Below are positions 1-8,802 of a DNA stretch of 40,387 bases, in pieces. The translations under genes were made by a program, and so were the position numbers. The DNA lies in NCBI GenBank assembly GCA_018267625.1, contig JAFDYC010000042.1:1-40387 (forward strand), read 5' to 3'. Below the pieces are notes generated by a model that saw only the letters and a list, made by a program, of their open reading frames with translations, searched no databases and had not been told where the DNA came from. Positions within the stretch are counted from its first letter, which is position 1. Every line of letters starts with the position of its first letter. This DNA comes from Bacteroidota bacterium (GTDB lineage Bacteria; Bacteroidota; Bacteroidia; Chitinophagales; Chitinophagaceae).

Positions 1-47
1 ACTTCCTTTTGCTATTTTGGATAGGGAATGGGAGTTTTTAGACGGAC

Positions 48-62
48 TGCCGTTGTGCGGCA
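48..62. repeat. Hairpin at left boundary of the A+T-rich island
   Basis: A perfect 5-bp stem, TGCCG/CGGCA, encloses the loop TTGTG, and an A+T-rich stretch follows. The string GTTGTGCGG at 52-60 matches GTTATGAGG at 1696-1704 in 7 of 9 positions. I read it as the right end of a dyad element whose left part lies outside the window. It could instead be a simple terminator of an upstream gene. No coding region is seen in 1-113. Confidence 0.4.
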
Positions 63-113
63 ATTTTATAACCAGGCAAATATCACTAAATTACAATTTG
101 TTGAAATGAAGAA

Positions 114-836
114 ATGAATATTAAAGCAGCTATATTAATATCCGTTTTATTATTTGCATCCAATGACTTATTCTCACAAGGAGGAGGTCCGCCAATGATA
201 ACGACAGACCCAGGGACACCAGGTAAAAATCATTGGGAAATAAACACGACTTTAGGCTATCATTTTTTGAATCAACTTAATACTCAAATACCAGCTACTG
301 AAATAGTTTATGGTATAGGAAACCGCTTTCAGATTTCGGTTCAATTACCCTTACCAAATATTGAAATAGACAAATCACATTTTACAACTTTTACACAACC
401 GCAAACAGGCGTAAAATATAAAATTTCAGAAGAAGAAAATGGGATTATTTCGCTATCAGTTTATCCTCAAATAATTATCCCGTTACAAAAAGACCAGAAA
501 ATACAAATTTTCATTCCAATTGAAATAGAAAAGACTCTTGGATATTTTCGTATTGGCGAAGAAATTGGATATTTTGTAATCAACAATAAAAACCTTGTAT
601 TCAGTGGTACAATTGTTGGTTATAGACTAAAAAATGAGTTAGAAATAATGAGCGAATTTTATTGGTCAAAAACACCTTGTGAATCACATTCAACCGAAGG
701 AATAATAAATTTTGGAGTTAGGAAGCAAATCAGTAAGCATTTAGTATTGATGTCATCTATAGGTACAGAGATTATTACACCACAACACGAAGAAAAAGAT
801 AAACTATTCGGCTTATTAGGAGTGCAATTATTGTAG
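114..836 (+). CDS. Putative outer-membrane beta-barrel / transporter-like protein
   Basis: 240 aa. Residues 1-21 form a plausible signal peptide (short basic start, hydrophobic stretch, SQG cleavage region). The mature part opens with a G/P-rich segment (GGGPPMITTDPGTPG) and continues with alternating polar and hydrophobic strands, as in small outer-membrane barrels annotated as transporter or MetA-pathway-of-phenol-degradation family. That family link is a recollection of sequence style and could not be searched. The gene lies 17 bp before the next gene, so the two probably form an operon. Base composition is far more A+T-rich than the genes from 1878 onward, which suggests acquisition. No substrate can be named. 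The ATG at 114 is the only start that includes the whole signal peptide. Confidence 0.7.
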   Translation: MNIKAAILISVLLFASNDLFSQGGGPPMITTDPGTPGKNHWEINTTLGYHFLNQLNTQIPATEIVYGIGNRFQISVQLPLPNIEIDKSHFTTFTQPQTGVKYKISEEENGIISLSVYPQIIIPLQKDQKIQIFIPIEIEKTLGYFRIGEEIGYFVINNKNLVFSGTIVGYRLKNELEIMSEFYWSKTPCESHSTEGIINFGVRKQISKHLVLMSSIGTEIITPQHEEKDKLFGLLGVQLL

Positions 837-853
837 TAAATAAAAATTAAAAT

Positions 854-1603
854 ATGGAACAGGTAAATAAAGTTGCCAAAATCACCTTATTGTTTTGGCT
901 GATGAAAATCGTAGCAACAACCTTAGGAGAAACTTTGGGAGATTTCATTTCTATAACACTCAATTTAGGCTATGCGATTGGGATTGGAATAACACTTTTA
1001 TTTTTTCTAATAGTTTTAATCTTACAATTATCTCGGAATAAATACATTCCTACAATTTATTGGTTGGTAATTATTGGAACTACGACTTTAGGAACAGAAA
1101 TATCAGATTTTATTGATAGAACTTTGCATTTAGGCTACGCTTGGGGGAGTTCTTTACTTATTTGTTGTTTATTACTAACATTGTTCCTTTGGAGTAAAAA
1201 ATACAAAAATCTTGAAGTTTACCCAATCTTTGACAGGCATAAAGAAATATATTATTGGATAGCCATTCTGTTTTCAAATAGCCTTGGGACAGCATTTGGC
1301 GATTTCTTGAGTGATAATATAGGTTTGTCCTACTTGAACGGTGCTATGGTTACAGGTTTGGTAATTGTAGTTGTTGTCCTTCTCCATTATTACACTAAAA
1401 TCAATCACATTCTATTATTTTGGGTAGCATTTATTTTTACACGCCCTTTTGGAGCAACATTTGGCGACTTTCTGACAAAACCAATATCCAAAGGTGGCTT
1501 GGAACTTGGTACACTTCAATCTTCCATCGTATCAATTACAATAATGGCATTATTAATTTTTATTTCAAATAAGAATCATAATAAGACAAAATTGATTGAC
1601 TAA
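854..1603 (+). CDS. COG4705-like multi-pass membrane protein with four internal repeats
   Basis: 249 aa, almost entirely hydrophobic, with about eight membrane segments. A motif of the form G-x-x-x-G/S-D-F recurs at residues 25-31, 80-86, 145-151 and 200-206 (GETLGDF, GTEISDF, GTAFGDF, GATFGDF). In the first three copies LGY or LSY follows about seven residues later; the fourth has a related G-rich segment. The protein is therefore built from four two-helix units with spacing 55, 65 and 55. It resembles the uncharacterised family COG4705, a family assignment made from memory. The conserved acidic residue in each repeat, within or next to a helix, would suit a transport or ion-binding site, but no function is known to me. 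It is the second gene of an A+T-rich pair and starts 17 bp after the barrel-like gene. Confidence 0.75.
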   Translation: MEQVNKVAKITLLFWLMKIVATTLGETLGDFISITLNLGYAIGIGITLLFFLIVLILQLSRNKYIPTIYWLVIIGTTTLGTEISDFIDRTLHLGYAWGSSLLICCLLLTLFLWSKKYKNLEVYPIFDRHKEIYYWIAILFSNSLGTAFGDFLSDNIGLSYLNGAMVTGLVIVVVVLLHYYTKINHILLFWVAFIFTRPFGATFGDFLTKPISKGGLELGTLQSSIVSITIMALLIFISNKNHNKTKLID

Positions 1604-1605
1604 AA

Positions 1606-1704
1606 AACTGCCTACAATAACTAAGCTTTCGTTCCCTCCGAAGGACGAACAATGAAACCTTGTTGGACGAAAGCTACGGTAGCCGTCGGGGGCAGGTTAT
1701 GAGG
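1606..1704. repeat. Cassette-boundary-like imperfect dyad (attC-like, unproven)
   Basis: The element begins 2 bp after the stop codon at 1603. Outer arms are CCTACAATAAC (1611-1621) and GTTATGAGG (1696-1704). Inner arms AGCTTTCGT (1624-1632) and ACGAAAGCT (1667-1675) are perfect 9-bp complements. A third small dyad, GTTC (1631-1634) and GAAC (1647-1650), sits inside. Nested arms with an outer GTT/AAC pair recall integron attC sites. However, the right outer arm does not fit GTTRRRY exactly, and 20 bp separate the right inner and outer arms, more than in classical attC sites. It could instead be a Bacteroidota dispersed repeat or an RNA structure. Confidence 0.4.
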
Positions 1705-1718
1705 ATGTCGGCTTTTTT
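1681..1718 (+). terminator. Weak terminator candidate after the two-gene island
   Basis: AGCCG (1681-1685) can pair with CGGCT (1709-1713), and the stem is followed by T residues to 1718. The loop is long (23 nt) and overlaps the dyad element, so this is only a possible Rho-independent terminator for the gene ending at 1603. Confidence 0.3.
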
Positions 1719-1753
1719 CACCATATAAATCTTAAGAAAAAGCACGGGTCTAT

Positions 1754-1828
1754 CCATGTTCGATCATGGTAAAGTTTCAGACATGCTGCAACGAAGCAGC
1801 ATCGGGGTTCGTAAGCCGGCTACAAAAA
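1754..1828. other. Structured intergenic segment of unknown role
   Basis: There are two clean hairpins close together. CCATG/CATGG (1754-1758, 1765-1769) has a 6-nt loop. ATGCTGC/GCAGCAT (1783-1789, 1796-1802) has the loop AACGAA. A short palindrome AGCCGGCT follows, and then an A-run (about 1823-1829). No open reading frame explains them. They may be a small RNA, the 3' end structure of the minus-strand PKD/PorP transcript, or part of the mobile boundary. No RNA family is recognised. Confidence 0.35.
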
Positions 1829-1877
1829 AATAGTTCGAAATATGAAATGAGAATGAGGAGATGCTGAGCTGCCATAT

Positions 1878-2894
1878 TCAAAACTTGGGTGCATAACCCG
1901 AGTTCGGCTCACCATGAAAGAAACCTTTGAAAACAGCCATAAGCTCCAGTCCGCCGCGCATTCGGGTAGCAGCCTTTAGGGCAGAGGTGTTGATATCGTA
2001 AGCGAGGCTCAGACCAACCTGGCGCATGTCCACCCGCAGCATGGGAATGATGGCATCACCAAAGCGGTTTTGTGCCCCTGTAGCAATAGAAAAATTTTGA
2101 CTGCCTTCGCTGAAATGCGCCCATTGAATCATGCCGCCGAGCATAGCTTCTTTGTAAGCTCCCTGGAGCGCAAGGTTGCTGTACAATTGCACGCTCCAGA
2201 CATCGTTGAATTCGTAATTGAGGTCAAAAGAGGCGTTGAAGCGCATAGCTAAATTCAATGCATCCCCTCGCTCATAAAAGCTGGACTTTGGCCTTGTGAA
2301 ATGATAGCCGCCCAAGCCAATGATGTAGTGAATGCGCTCAGAACTACCGATGCTGCTGTTGAAAGACACACCGGCACCGAGGTCCCAATAGTTAAGTTTC
2401 GCTAAGGGTAAAGTTTCGCCGGCTCCTAGTCCTGGCTCCACTTGCCCATTCTGATACATATTGTCGAAAGTGAGTGCATTAGCATCAAAAGAACGTTGCA
2501 CATATCCTGCCGTAAAGCCAGCAGAAAGGTAGGAGTTGTGCGGGTCCGAGAGGTGTTTGTTGTAGTTGATGCAGGGATAAATACTGGTTGTTTTCAGTGC
2601 GGCATCGCCCGCTTTATCAGAGAAGAACAGAAGGGAAAGAGTGAGGTAATCGGTCTCGCTGTGTCGTAGGCCAAAGCGGCCCTGGGCGGAAAAGGCCATC
2701 GTTTGATAAGGTTTACCCATGCTGCTCCACTGGCTGCGGTAGGCACCTAGTGCTTTGAATTCTTCCTGCTGAATGCCTGTGGTTGCGGGATTGCGCAGCA
2801 CACCAGTCTCCCAATATTGGGAAAAATGAATGTCTTGGGCGGCACCCATCATGGCCCAGCACATCATCGCTATTAGTAAGCTGAATCTTTTCAT
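1878..2894 (-). CDS. PorP/SprF family type IX secretion membrane protein (second copy)
   Basis: 338 aa with an N-terminal signal peptide ending near residue 19 (GAAQ). The family hallmark AQDIHFSQYWETGVLRNPA follows directly after cleavage; a near-identical segment is present in the paralogue at 7658-8692. The rest has the alternating pattern of an outer-membrane barrel of about 14 strands. PorP/SprF proteins are outer-membrane partners of the T9SS, and the SprF subgroup is needed for secretion of a specific giant adhesin encoded next to it. Here the gene lies 92 bp downstream of the PKD adhesin gene at 2987-7594 in the same direction, matching the sprB-sprF order of Flavobacterium. The likely role is secretion or surface attachment of that adhesin. 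The partner assignment is inference from position. Confidence 0.93.
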   Translation of the reverse strand: MKRFSLLIAMMCWAMMGAAQDIHFSQYWETGVLRNPATTGIQQEEFKALGAYRSQWSSMGKPYQTMAFSAQGRFGLRHSETDYLTLSLLFFSDKAGDAALKTTSIYPCINYNKHLSDPHNSYLSAGFTAGYVQRSFDANALTFDNMYQNGQVEPGLGAGETLPLAKLNYWDLGAGVSFNSSIGSSERIHYIIGLGGYHFTRPKSSFYERGDALNLAMRFNASFDLNYEFNDVWSVQLYSNLALQGAYKEAMLGGMIQWAHFSEGSQNFSIATGAQNRFGDAIIPMLRVDMRQVGLSLAYDINTSALKAATRMRGGLELMAVFKGFFHGEPNSGYAPKF

Positions 2895-2986
2895 GCAAAT
2901 CAGGTTTGAGCAGTTAGTTGAAATTCATGCAGCCTTTTTATTGCGTTGAGAACGGTATTTCTGGGGGTATCCTTTATTGCTCTTGT

Positions 2987-5900
2987 TCATCGCAGCAGCA
3001 TCACATTCCCCTGCCACTGAATCGGCTCGCCGGTGTAGCAGGTTGCTTCTACTGTATAGACATAAACATCGGGGCTGAGCGGGCGGCCTGCTTGGGTTCC
3101 ATCCCAGCCATTGCTTTTATCATCCACGGCTATGTTGCTTCTTTCAAATACCAGCTCACCCCAGCGGTTGTAGATGCGGAAATGCTCGATGTTGGCAAGG
3201 CCCTTACCTCGGGGGTAGAAAATATCATTTACCCCATTTCCATCGGGAGTGAAGGTGTTGGGTAAAAACACCTGGCTGTTGTCGCAAAGCACTTTGATGC
3301 GCAGCGAATCTGTGGCATGACAGCCATACTGTGTGCTGACCGTAATCGAATAGACGGTAGTTCGTTTGGGCGAAGCCGTAGTTGCGGCCGTGAAAGGTGA
3401 CCACAAGCCTTCCGGCGGTTGCCAGAGCCAGGAACTGATTGCTCCGGTTGCGGTGGCTTGCAATTGCACGGTGTTTCCGGCGATCATGGTCTGGTTATCG
3501 CCTGCTTCAACCGTTGGAGTGGGGTGTACGGCGAGGTTGACAAAATCTGTATCCGGTATGCAACCCGCCAGCCTGCTGACCAGCACATATTGATGCGACT
3601 CAATGGGAAAAACAAGCGGGCTGGAAGTGTCTGCATTGCTTAAGCCCGTGTCGGGCGACCAATGATATACACCGGCTCCTTCAGCGAAAAACTGAATCGT
3701 GTCGCCGGAACACATTTCTGAAGGTGCACGCAGCAAAGTGACCGTTTTATATTTCAAACCAATGTGGACGGAATCCGTATTGCTACAGCCGTTGCTGTCT
3801 GTGCCCACCACCAAATAGGTAGTCGGTACAATGGGGGAGGCGAAAGGATTCGTGCAAAGGCCACAACTCAGAGAGGAAGTGGGGGACCAGGCGTAGGAAA
3901 CACCTCCCCTCGGCAGCAACATCACAGAGTCGCTGAGGCAGATGATGGTATCCACACCTGCGAAAATGCCGGGCCTTTTATAGAAGACTACTTCACTCAG
4001 GAAAGTGTCTTTGCAACCCGTGGTGGTGCTGCAATATTGAGCTATCGGGTAATGACCGGGCCGTGGATAATGCTTGCTGGGGCTCGCCAGGGTGCTGATG
4101 GTGCTATCATGGAACCTCCAGATGACCGGGTTGAGCTGCGAGTAAGCACCCCGCGAGGTGTCTATAAATTGTATCGTACCGGAGTCGCAGCCGGGGAAAG
4201 GTGTGAAGGTGAATCCCGGGAAGACGCCATCCACTTTCACCGTATCTAAGCCATACGAAACCGCAGCACACCCTAGGTTATCCGTCATAGTCACTTTAGG
4301 CACATGCGGCCCGGGCTGGGTATAGACATGGGTGATGCTGGGCGATGTGCTGGGCGTGGTCACCCCATCCCCAAAATCATAAATAAATCCGGAAACACCG
4401 GGTACATTATTGGCCTGAACCTGCACCGTCAAGGGTGCGCAACCCTTGAGCGGCGCATAGCTCAACACTCCATTATAGCCCAATAAACGGACGCGGTTGT
4501 ACACGGTATCCGGGCATCTTTTATTGCTCAGAGCGATGAGGCGGATGTAGTAAATGCCGGGCTTGAGGTAAGTAGCCGAAGGATTAGGAAATGTGGAACT
4601 GATGCCATTGGCAAAATCCCAATTGTAGCTCACGGCACCTGTGGAAGTATTGGTGAAATGCACAATCAGCGGTGGGCAAACATTGATGGTATCGTCCATC
4701 GTGAAACCGGCCTTGGGCTTGGGTGCAACCGTCACGCCACCGGAAATAACCATGGTATCCATACAGCCTACACCGTCTATGGCAATGAGCCGAACTGCAT
4801 AGGTTCCCGGGACGGTGTACATATGCTTCGGGTTTGTGAGTGTGCTGGTGGTGCCATCGCCAAAGTCCCAGGCATAGCTCAGATTATTGCCGGTAGAAGC
4901 GTTGTAAAAACTGTAGGGTGTGCCCGCACAGGCGGCTGTGCCCAAGGTGGCAAAGGATGCTATTGGGCGGGATATGAGCATGTAGTTGGGAATACCGATA
5001 GAATCCCAGCAGCCGATATTGTCTGTTACTTTCAGCGAGATGCCATAGCTGCCCACCTTTGGATAAAAATGCCCAATAGACAGGAAAGGCGTGGTGGCGT
5101 TCGTGCCATCGCCAAAATCCCAATAGGCACTCGTACGAGAAGTGCCGGCAGCATAATAGCTGCTGTCATTAAACTGAATATTCGCCGGAGCGCATCCAAT
5201 GGGCGGATGAGCACTCATCTTTGCAATAGGGCCACCCACAGTGATGAAGTTGTTTCGGATTTTAGAAACCACACAATGGTTGTTGTCTTCAACCCAAACA
5301 CCAATATTGACCTGGCCCCGAAACGAAGCAATGAACCTTCCGGGACTGTAAAGATTTCCTTTCGAAGGAGCCATGCCCATTAGGCCATAGCCCCATTTTA
5401 TACTGCCAATAGAAATAGATGGATTCGCAATGAAGCCTGTGATTACGGGCGAGAGCACGATCGTGTCGTTGAAACAAAGGGTGCTGTCCAAGGCAGACAT
5501 ATCCACCGAAATATTGTTGATGATGACAGCAAAAAACTGGCTGTCCCGACAACCCGTATAACTATTCCAGGCAACCAGGCTAGCATAGTACGTGCCCGGA
5601 GTGGCATACTGGTGATTGGGATAATGAAGCGTGCTGGTAGAGCCATCGCCGAAATACCATTTGATGGATGTGGCATTGATGGAGCTGTCCACAAAATGCA
5701 CCAGGCCAATTGTGTCACAACTCACCTTGAACCGAGGCCTGGAAGAAGGATCCATCACCACCACATAATCTTTCTTGGTGAAGGTGTCTAAGCATCCATT
5801 CTGACTCACCACCAGCGTGACGCTGTACGTATCGGCAAGCGCATAGATATTGGGGGGGTTCTGTATTATCGAACTGTTCAGGTTATCTCCAAAGTCCCAA

Positions 5901-7594
5901 TACCAGCCGGTGATGGGCCCGTATGTGCTGGAGCTGCTGTCGTGAAATTGAATACTATTTCCGGCACAAACCGGATTAGGAACGGCACCAAATTTTATGG
6001 TGGAATGCCCACCTACATGCACATCAAGGGTATCATTAAAGTTGCATCCGTTCGAAGTAGTTGCCGAAAGAATACAGTAGTAGGTGCCGGGATTATAGTA
6101 GGTATGGTTGGGGCGAGCAATGTTGTACGCGGTACTTCCGTCCCCAAAATGCCAGGTGCGTGAAATGATTGGGAAGGGATAGGGATAGTAAAGTAAGGGC
6201 GAGAGGTCTGGTTGCCACACCGTATCATGCAGTTTCGCTAAATAAGGGAAGCAGCCAAGCATCGGATAATCGAGTATGGTCAAGGCTCCCGAAAAGATGG
6301 TCACTGTGTCCGTCTTTGTACTGGAACATACCCCTAACTGGGCCGTCAGTTTCACGGCAAACTTCCCGTTGTTGGCGTAGGTATGTGTTGTGTTGGCGCC
6401 GGTGCCGAAAAATCCATCACCGTAATCCCAGGAATAGCTGGGCAGGCTGCCACCCGCAGCCGCAAAGCTGACGATGGATGGTGCAGGGCAAGGAAACTGG
6501 GGGCTAAAGGAGAAGAGTGCATTCGGTGCCGGCAATACCGTTACTGATTTTGAAATCGTATCCGTACAACCACCAACTGTGGCATACATCTTCACGTTGA
6601 AGGTTCCGGAAGCATAGTAAATATGGGTTGCCGTGTCGGACCAGACCCGGCTGGTACCATCTCCAAAATCCCAGGAAATAACGGCTCCATTTGTCGTCGG
6701 CGACACGCTGTTCACCACCAATGAGCTGTTTTGGCACACTGAAGTCGGCACATTCGAAGCAGCCGTCACGGAGCGCTCATGGATATAGTTTAGCCTTTTC
6801 AGTGAGTCTTTACATCCTCTCGAATCGGTTACAGCCAAAGTGACTGAATAGGAACCTAGGGCTGCGTAAGTATGTGTGGAGGGGCTGCCCGTACCTGAAT
6901 TTCCGTCCCCAAAATCCCAGCTAAAACTAAGCGGTGTTGCTCCTGTGGTGGTGCTAATGAAAGTTGTGTTGCCCCCAAGGCTGCAAATGGTAGTATCCGT
7001 GGCATAAAAGCTAATGAAGGGGGAAGGGTAAATCGAAATCAGGTTCAGTGCAGTATCGGTTGTGGGGCAGCCAACACTGTTCGTTACGGTAAGCTTTATC
7101 GTGTAGCTGGCACCACCGAAAGAATAATTGTGCGTGGGACTGGCGGCCGTGGAGCTGCCTCCATCTCCAAAATCCCAATAATAATTTCCCGTTCCCGGCG
7201 CATTCCAGCTCACAGAAGCCGATAAGGAAACCGGGCTGCCCGGACAAACCAGAATAGGGGTCGTAGGCAGGGAGACTGTGGGTGTATTCCAAACCGTGAT
7301 GTATCCTGAGACGGTCTTGGTATTGCTGCCGGAAGCATTGCTCACCTTGAGGCTCACGGGATAGGTGCCCGGAGCCGAATAGGAAATGGTAGGATTTTTT
7401 GTTGTGGAACTGGAAGGCGAACCGCCCGTAAATGTCCAGCTCCAGCTTGTTGGACTGCCGGTGCTTTTATCTGTAAAGCTCACCACCATGGGCGGGCATC
7501 CCGTCTGGGGCGAAGCAGAGAAGTTGGCTGATGGTTGGGCAAAAGCCAGGGAAGAAATTGTAGCAGCTAATAGGGCTAGTAGCAATTTTTTCAT
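2987..7594 (-). CDS. Giant PKD-repeat surface adhesin with T9SS type B sorting domain
   Basis: 1535 aa. A signal peptide (residues 1-19, ending AFAQ) is followed by about 13 PKD-like repeats, recognised by WDFGDG-type strands, a following Y-x-x-P-G-x-Y strand and a final G-C. Some repeats are degenerate (WTFTGG, WRFHDS, WDFANG). A Cys-rich Ig-like segment with SYAWSPTSSLSCGLC follows. Residues 1437-1535 form the gliding-motility-associated C-terminal domain (CHU_C/TIGR04131 type), with FTPDGNGVND, NRWGELVFER and a WDG motif; this is a known T9SS sorting signal. The protein should cross the inner membrane by Sec and then be exported to the cell surface. It sits between two porP genes, and the nearest downstream one (1878-2894) is the likely partner. 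It is a SprB-like protein in architecture, shorter than Flavobacterium SprB. The ligand is unknown. Confidence 0.93.
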   Translation of the reverse strand: MKKLLLALLAATISSLAFAQPSANFSASPQTGCPPMVVSFTDKSTGSPTSWSWTFTGGSPSSSTTKNPTISYSAPGTYPVSLKVSNASGSNTKTVSGYITVWNTPTVSLPTTPILVCPGSPVSLSASVSWNAPGTGNYYWDFGDGGSSTAASPTHNYSFGGASYTIKLTVTNSVGCPTTDTALNLISIYPSPFISFYATDTTICSLGGNTTFISTTTGATPLSFSWDFGDGNSGTGSPSTHTYAALGSYSVTLAVTDSRGCKDSLKRLNYIHERSVTAASNVPTSVCQNSSLVVNSVSPTTNGAVISWDFGDGTSRVWSDTATHIYYASGTFNVKMYATVGGCTDTISKSVTVLPAPNALFSFSPQFPCPAPSIVSFAAAGGSLPSYSWDYGDGFFGTGANTTHTYANNGKFAVKLTAQLGVCSSTKTDTVTIFSGALTILDYPMLGCFPYLAKLHDTVWQPDLSPLLYYPYPFPIISRTWHFGDGSTAYNIARPNHTYYNPGTYYCILSATTSNGCNFNDTLDVHVGGHSTIKFGAVPNPVCAGNSIQFHDSSSSTYGPITGWYWDFGDNLNSSIIQNPPNIYALADTYSVTLVVSQNGCLDTFTKKDYVVVMDPSSRPRFKVSCDTIGLVHFVDSSINATSIKWYFGDGSTSTLHYPNHQYATPGTYYASLVAWNSYTGCRDSQFFAVIINNISVDMSALDSTLCFNDTIVLSPVITGFIANPSISIGSIKWGYGLMGMAPSKGNLYSPGRFIASFRGQVNIGVWVEDNNHCVVSKIRNNFITVGGPIAKMSAHPPIGCAPANIQFNDSSYYAAGTSRTSAYWDFGDGTNATTPFLSIGHFYPKVGSYGISLKVTDNIGCWDSIGIPNYMLISRPIASFATLGTAACAGTPYSFYNASTGNNLSYAWDFGDGTTSTLTNPKHMYTVPGTYAVRLIAIDGVGCMDTMVISGGVTVAPKPKAGFTMDDTINVCPPLIVHFTNTSTGAVSYNWDFANGISSTFPNPSATYLKPGIYYIRLIALSNKRCPDTVYNRVRLLGYNGVLSYAPLKGCAPLTVQVQANNVPGVSGFIYDFGDGVTTPSTSPSITHVYTQPGPHVPKVTMTDNLGCAAVSYGLDTVKVDGVFPGFTFTPFPGCDSGTIQFIDTSRGAYSQLNPVIWRFHDSTISTLASPSKHYPRPGHYPIAQYCSTTTGCKDTFLSEVVFYKRPGIFAGVDTIICLSDSVMLLPRGGVSYAWSPTSSLSCGLCTNPFASPIVPTTYLVVGTDSNGCSNTDSVHIGLKYKTVTLLRAPSEMCSGDTIQFFAEGAGVYHWSPDTGLSNADTSSPLVFPIESHQYVLVSRLAGCIPDTDFVNLAVHPTPTVEAGDNQTMIAGNTVQLQATATGAISSWLWQPPEGLWSPFTAATTASPKRTTVYSITVSTQYGCHATDSLRIKVLCDNSQVFLPNTFTPDGNGVNDIFYPRGKGLANIEHFRIYNRWGELVFERSNIAVDDKSNGWDGTQAGRPLSPDVYVYTVEATCYTGEPIQWQGNVMLLR

Positions 7595-7657
7595 CAGATA
7601 GTATTTGCCAGTATTCTCGCTTCATTCGTCTTAAAAAAAATGGGCGTAACCCTTCCC

Positions 7658-8692
7658 TCACCAGGGTTTCGGGCAGAGTGTTCGTGCCCGCTCATACTTA
7701 TCACTTTTGAAAAGCCCGCTTTGAACGACTGTTAGTTCCATGCCGCCTGCACCATTACTGGCAGGCCTTAGGCTGCTGGTGGTGAAGTCGTAAGAAAGCG
7801 TGAAAGACACCTGCTGATAATCGAGCTTGAACGTGGGAATAGCCGCATCATTCATCCGGTAAAAAACACCTCCATAAATGGCCAGTGAAGGGTCGCTTTC
7901 ATTTTCGCTGATTCGTTTCCAGCCTATCAATCCGCCACCAATCAATTCGGTATAGACCCCCTGACGTGCATAATTGAAATGAAGCTGCACACCATACTGG
8001 TCACTCAGCCGGGCAGAACCCCCGGCAGCTACATTCCATTTAGTATCTAGTCGCACGATGTCGCTATTGGAAAGAAAAGAGCGTTTGGGCCGTGTGAAAT
8101 GATAGGCGGATACCCCGGCGTAATAGGTGTATGAATTGTCTTCAGAACCGCTGTTGATTGCCAGGCCGGCCCCCATATCCCAATTAGAAATCCGATTGTC
8201 TGAGAATACTTCTCCACTGGGTTGGTTGGGGTCGTATCCGCCCACATTGTTGTATTGAGAATTAAAGCTGGCTTTAGCCGGGTCGAAGGAACGCTGGATA
8301 TAACCACCCGTAAATCCGGCAGTCAGGAAGCTGCGCGAAGTGCCTAAGTATTTAGTGAAGGCGATAGATGGGTATAGGGCGATTGTTTGCAAATCAATAC
8401 TGCCTGCCTTGTCATAGTATGCCAGCAGACCCACCGTGAAGTAATCGCCGGACTGGCCTTTCACGGGCAAACGACTTTCCGCTGTTACGAGTCCGGTGAT
8501 GAAGGGTTTTGAAATAGAACTCCACTGTGAACGGTACACGCCGGCCACCTTGTAGTCACCGTCAAAAGTGCCGGTTAGCGCCGGGTTGCGCAGAATAGCC
8601 GTTTCGTAAAACTGAGAGAAGTGTATGTCCTGAGCCTGACAAAGCGGAAGGCAAAGCAAGCCACAGCTTATACTGAGTATAGTTTTCTTCAT
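7658..8692 (-). CDS. PorP/SprF family type IX secretion membrane protein (first copy)
   Basis: 344 aa. A signal peptide of about 20 residues is followed by AQDIHFSQFYETAILRNPA, the PorP/SprF hallmark. The body is a predicted outer-membrane barrel, with repeated aromatic strand ends such as AYHFTRPK, which is also found in the paralogue at 1878-2894 (GYHFTRPK). The gene is 110 bp downstream of the PKD gene at 8803-13494 and 63 bp upstream of the second PKD gene. It probably serves the first PKD adhesin in T9SS secretion, as SprF serves SprB. The near-parallel structure of the two PKD/PorP pairs points to a duplication of the bicistronic unit. Confidence 0.93.
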   Translation of the reverse strand: MKKTILSISCGLLCLPLCQAQDIHFSQFYETAILRNPALTGTFDGDYKVAGVYRSQWSSISKPFITGLVTAESRLPVKGQSGDYFTVGLLAYYDKAGSIDLQTIALYPSIAFTKYLGTSRSFLTAGFTGGYIQRSFDPAKASFNSQYNNVGGYDPNQPSGEVFSDNRISNWDMGAGLAINSGSEDNSYTYYAGVSAYHFTRPKRSFLSNSDIVRLDTKWNVAAGGSARLSDQYGVQLHFNYARQGVYTELIGGGLIGWKRISENESDPSLAIYGGVFYRMNDAAIPTFKLDYQQVSFTLSYDFTTSSLRPASNGAGGMELTVVQSGLFKSDKYERARTLCPKPW

Positions 8693-8802
8693 CGGGTGGT
8701 CATTTCTTATCGTTTCTAATCTAAGACTGTCTTTTTATAAAATGAGTTGGTGCTTTTGCTGAAAATTTTTTTGAGTAAAAAAATCTCAAGTCGAAGCAGG
8801 TA

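Noticed and set aside
1606..1704. A classical integron attC site
   Set aside because: The right arm does not meet GTTRRRY, the distance between right inner and outer arms is too large, and no integrase gene is present; kept only as attC-like.
4658..5383. A 241-codon open frame opposite the second PKD adhesin, and similar frames at 3764-4249, 12883-13308 and 11602-12012
   Set aside because: They lie antisense to clear PKD repeats, have no recognisable motifs, and look like by-products of repeat codon use.
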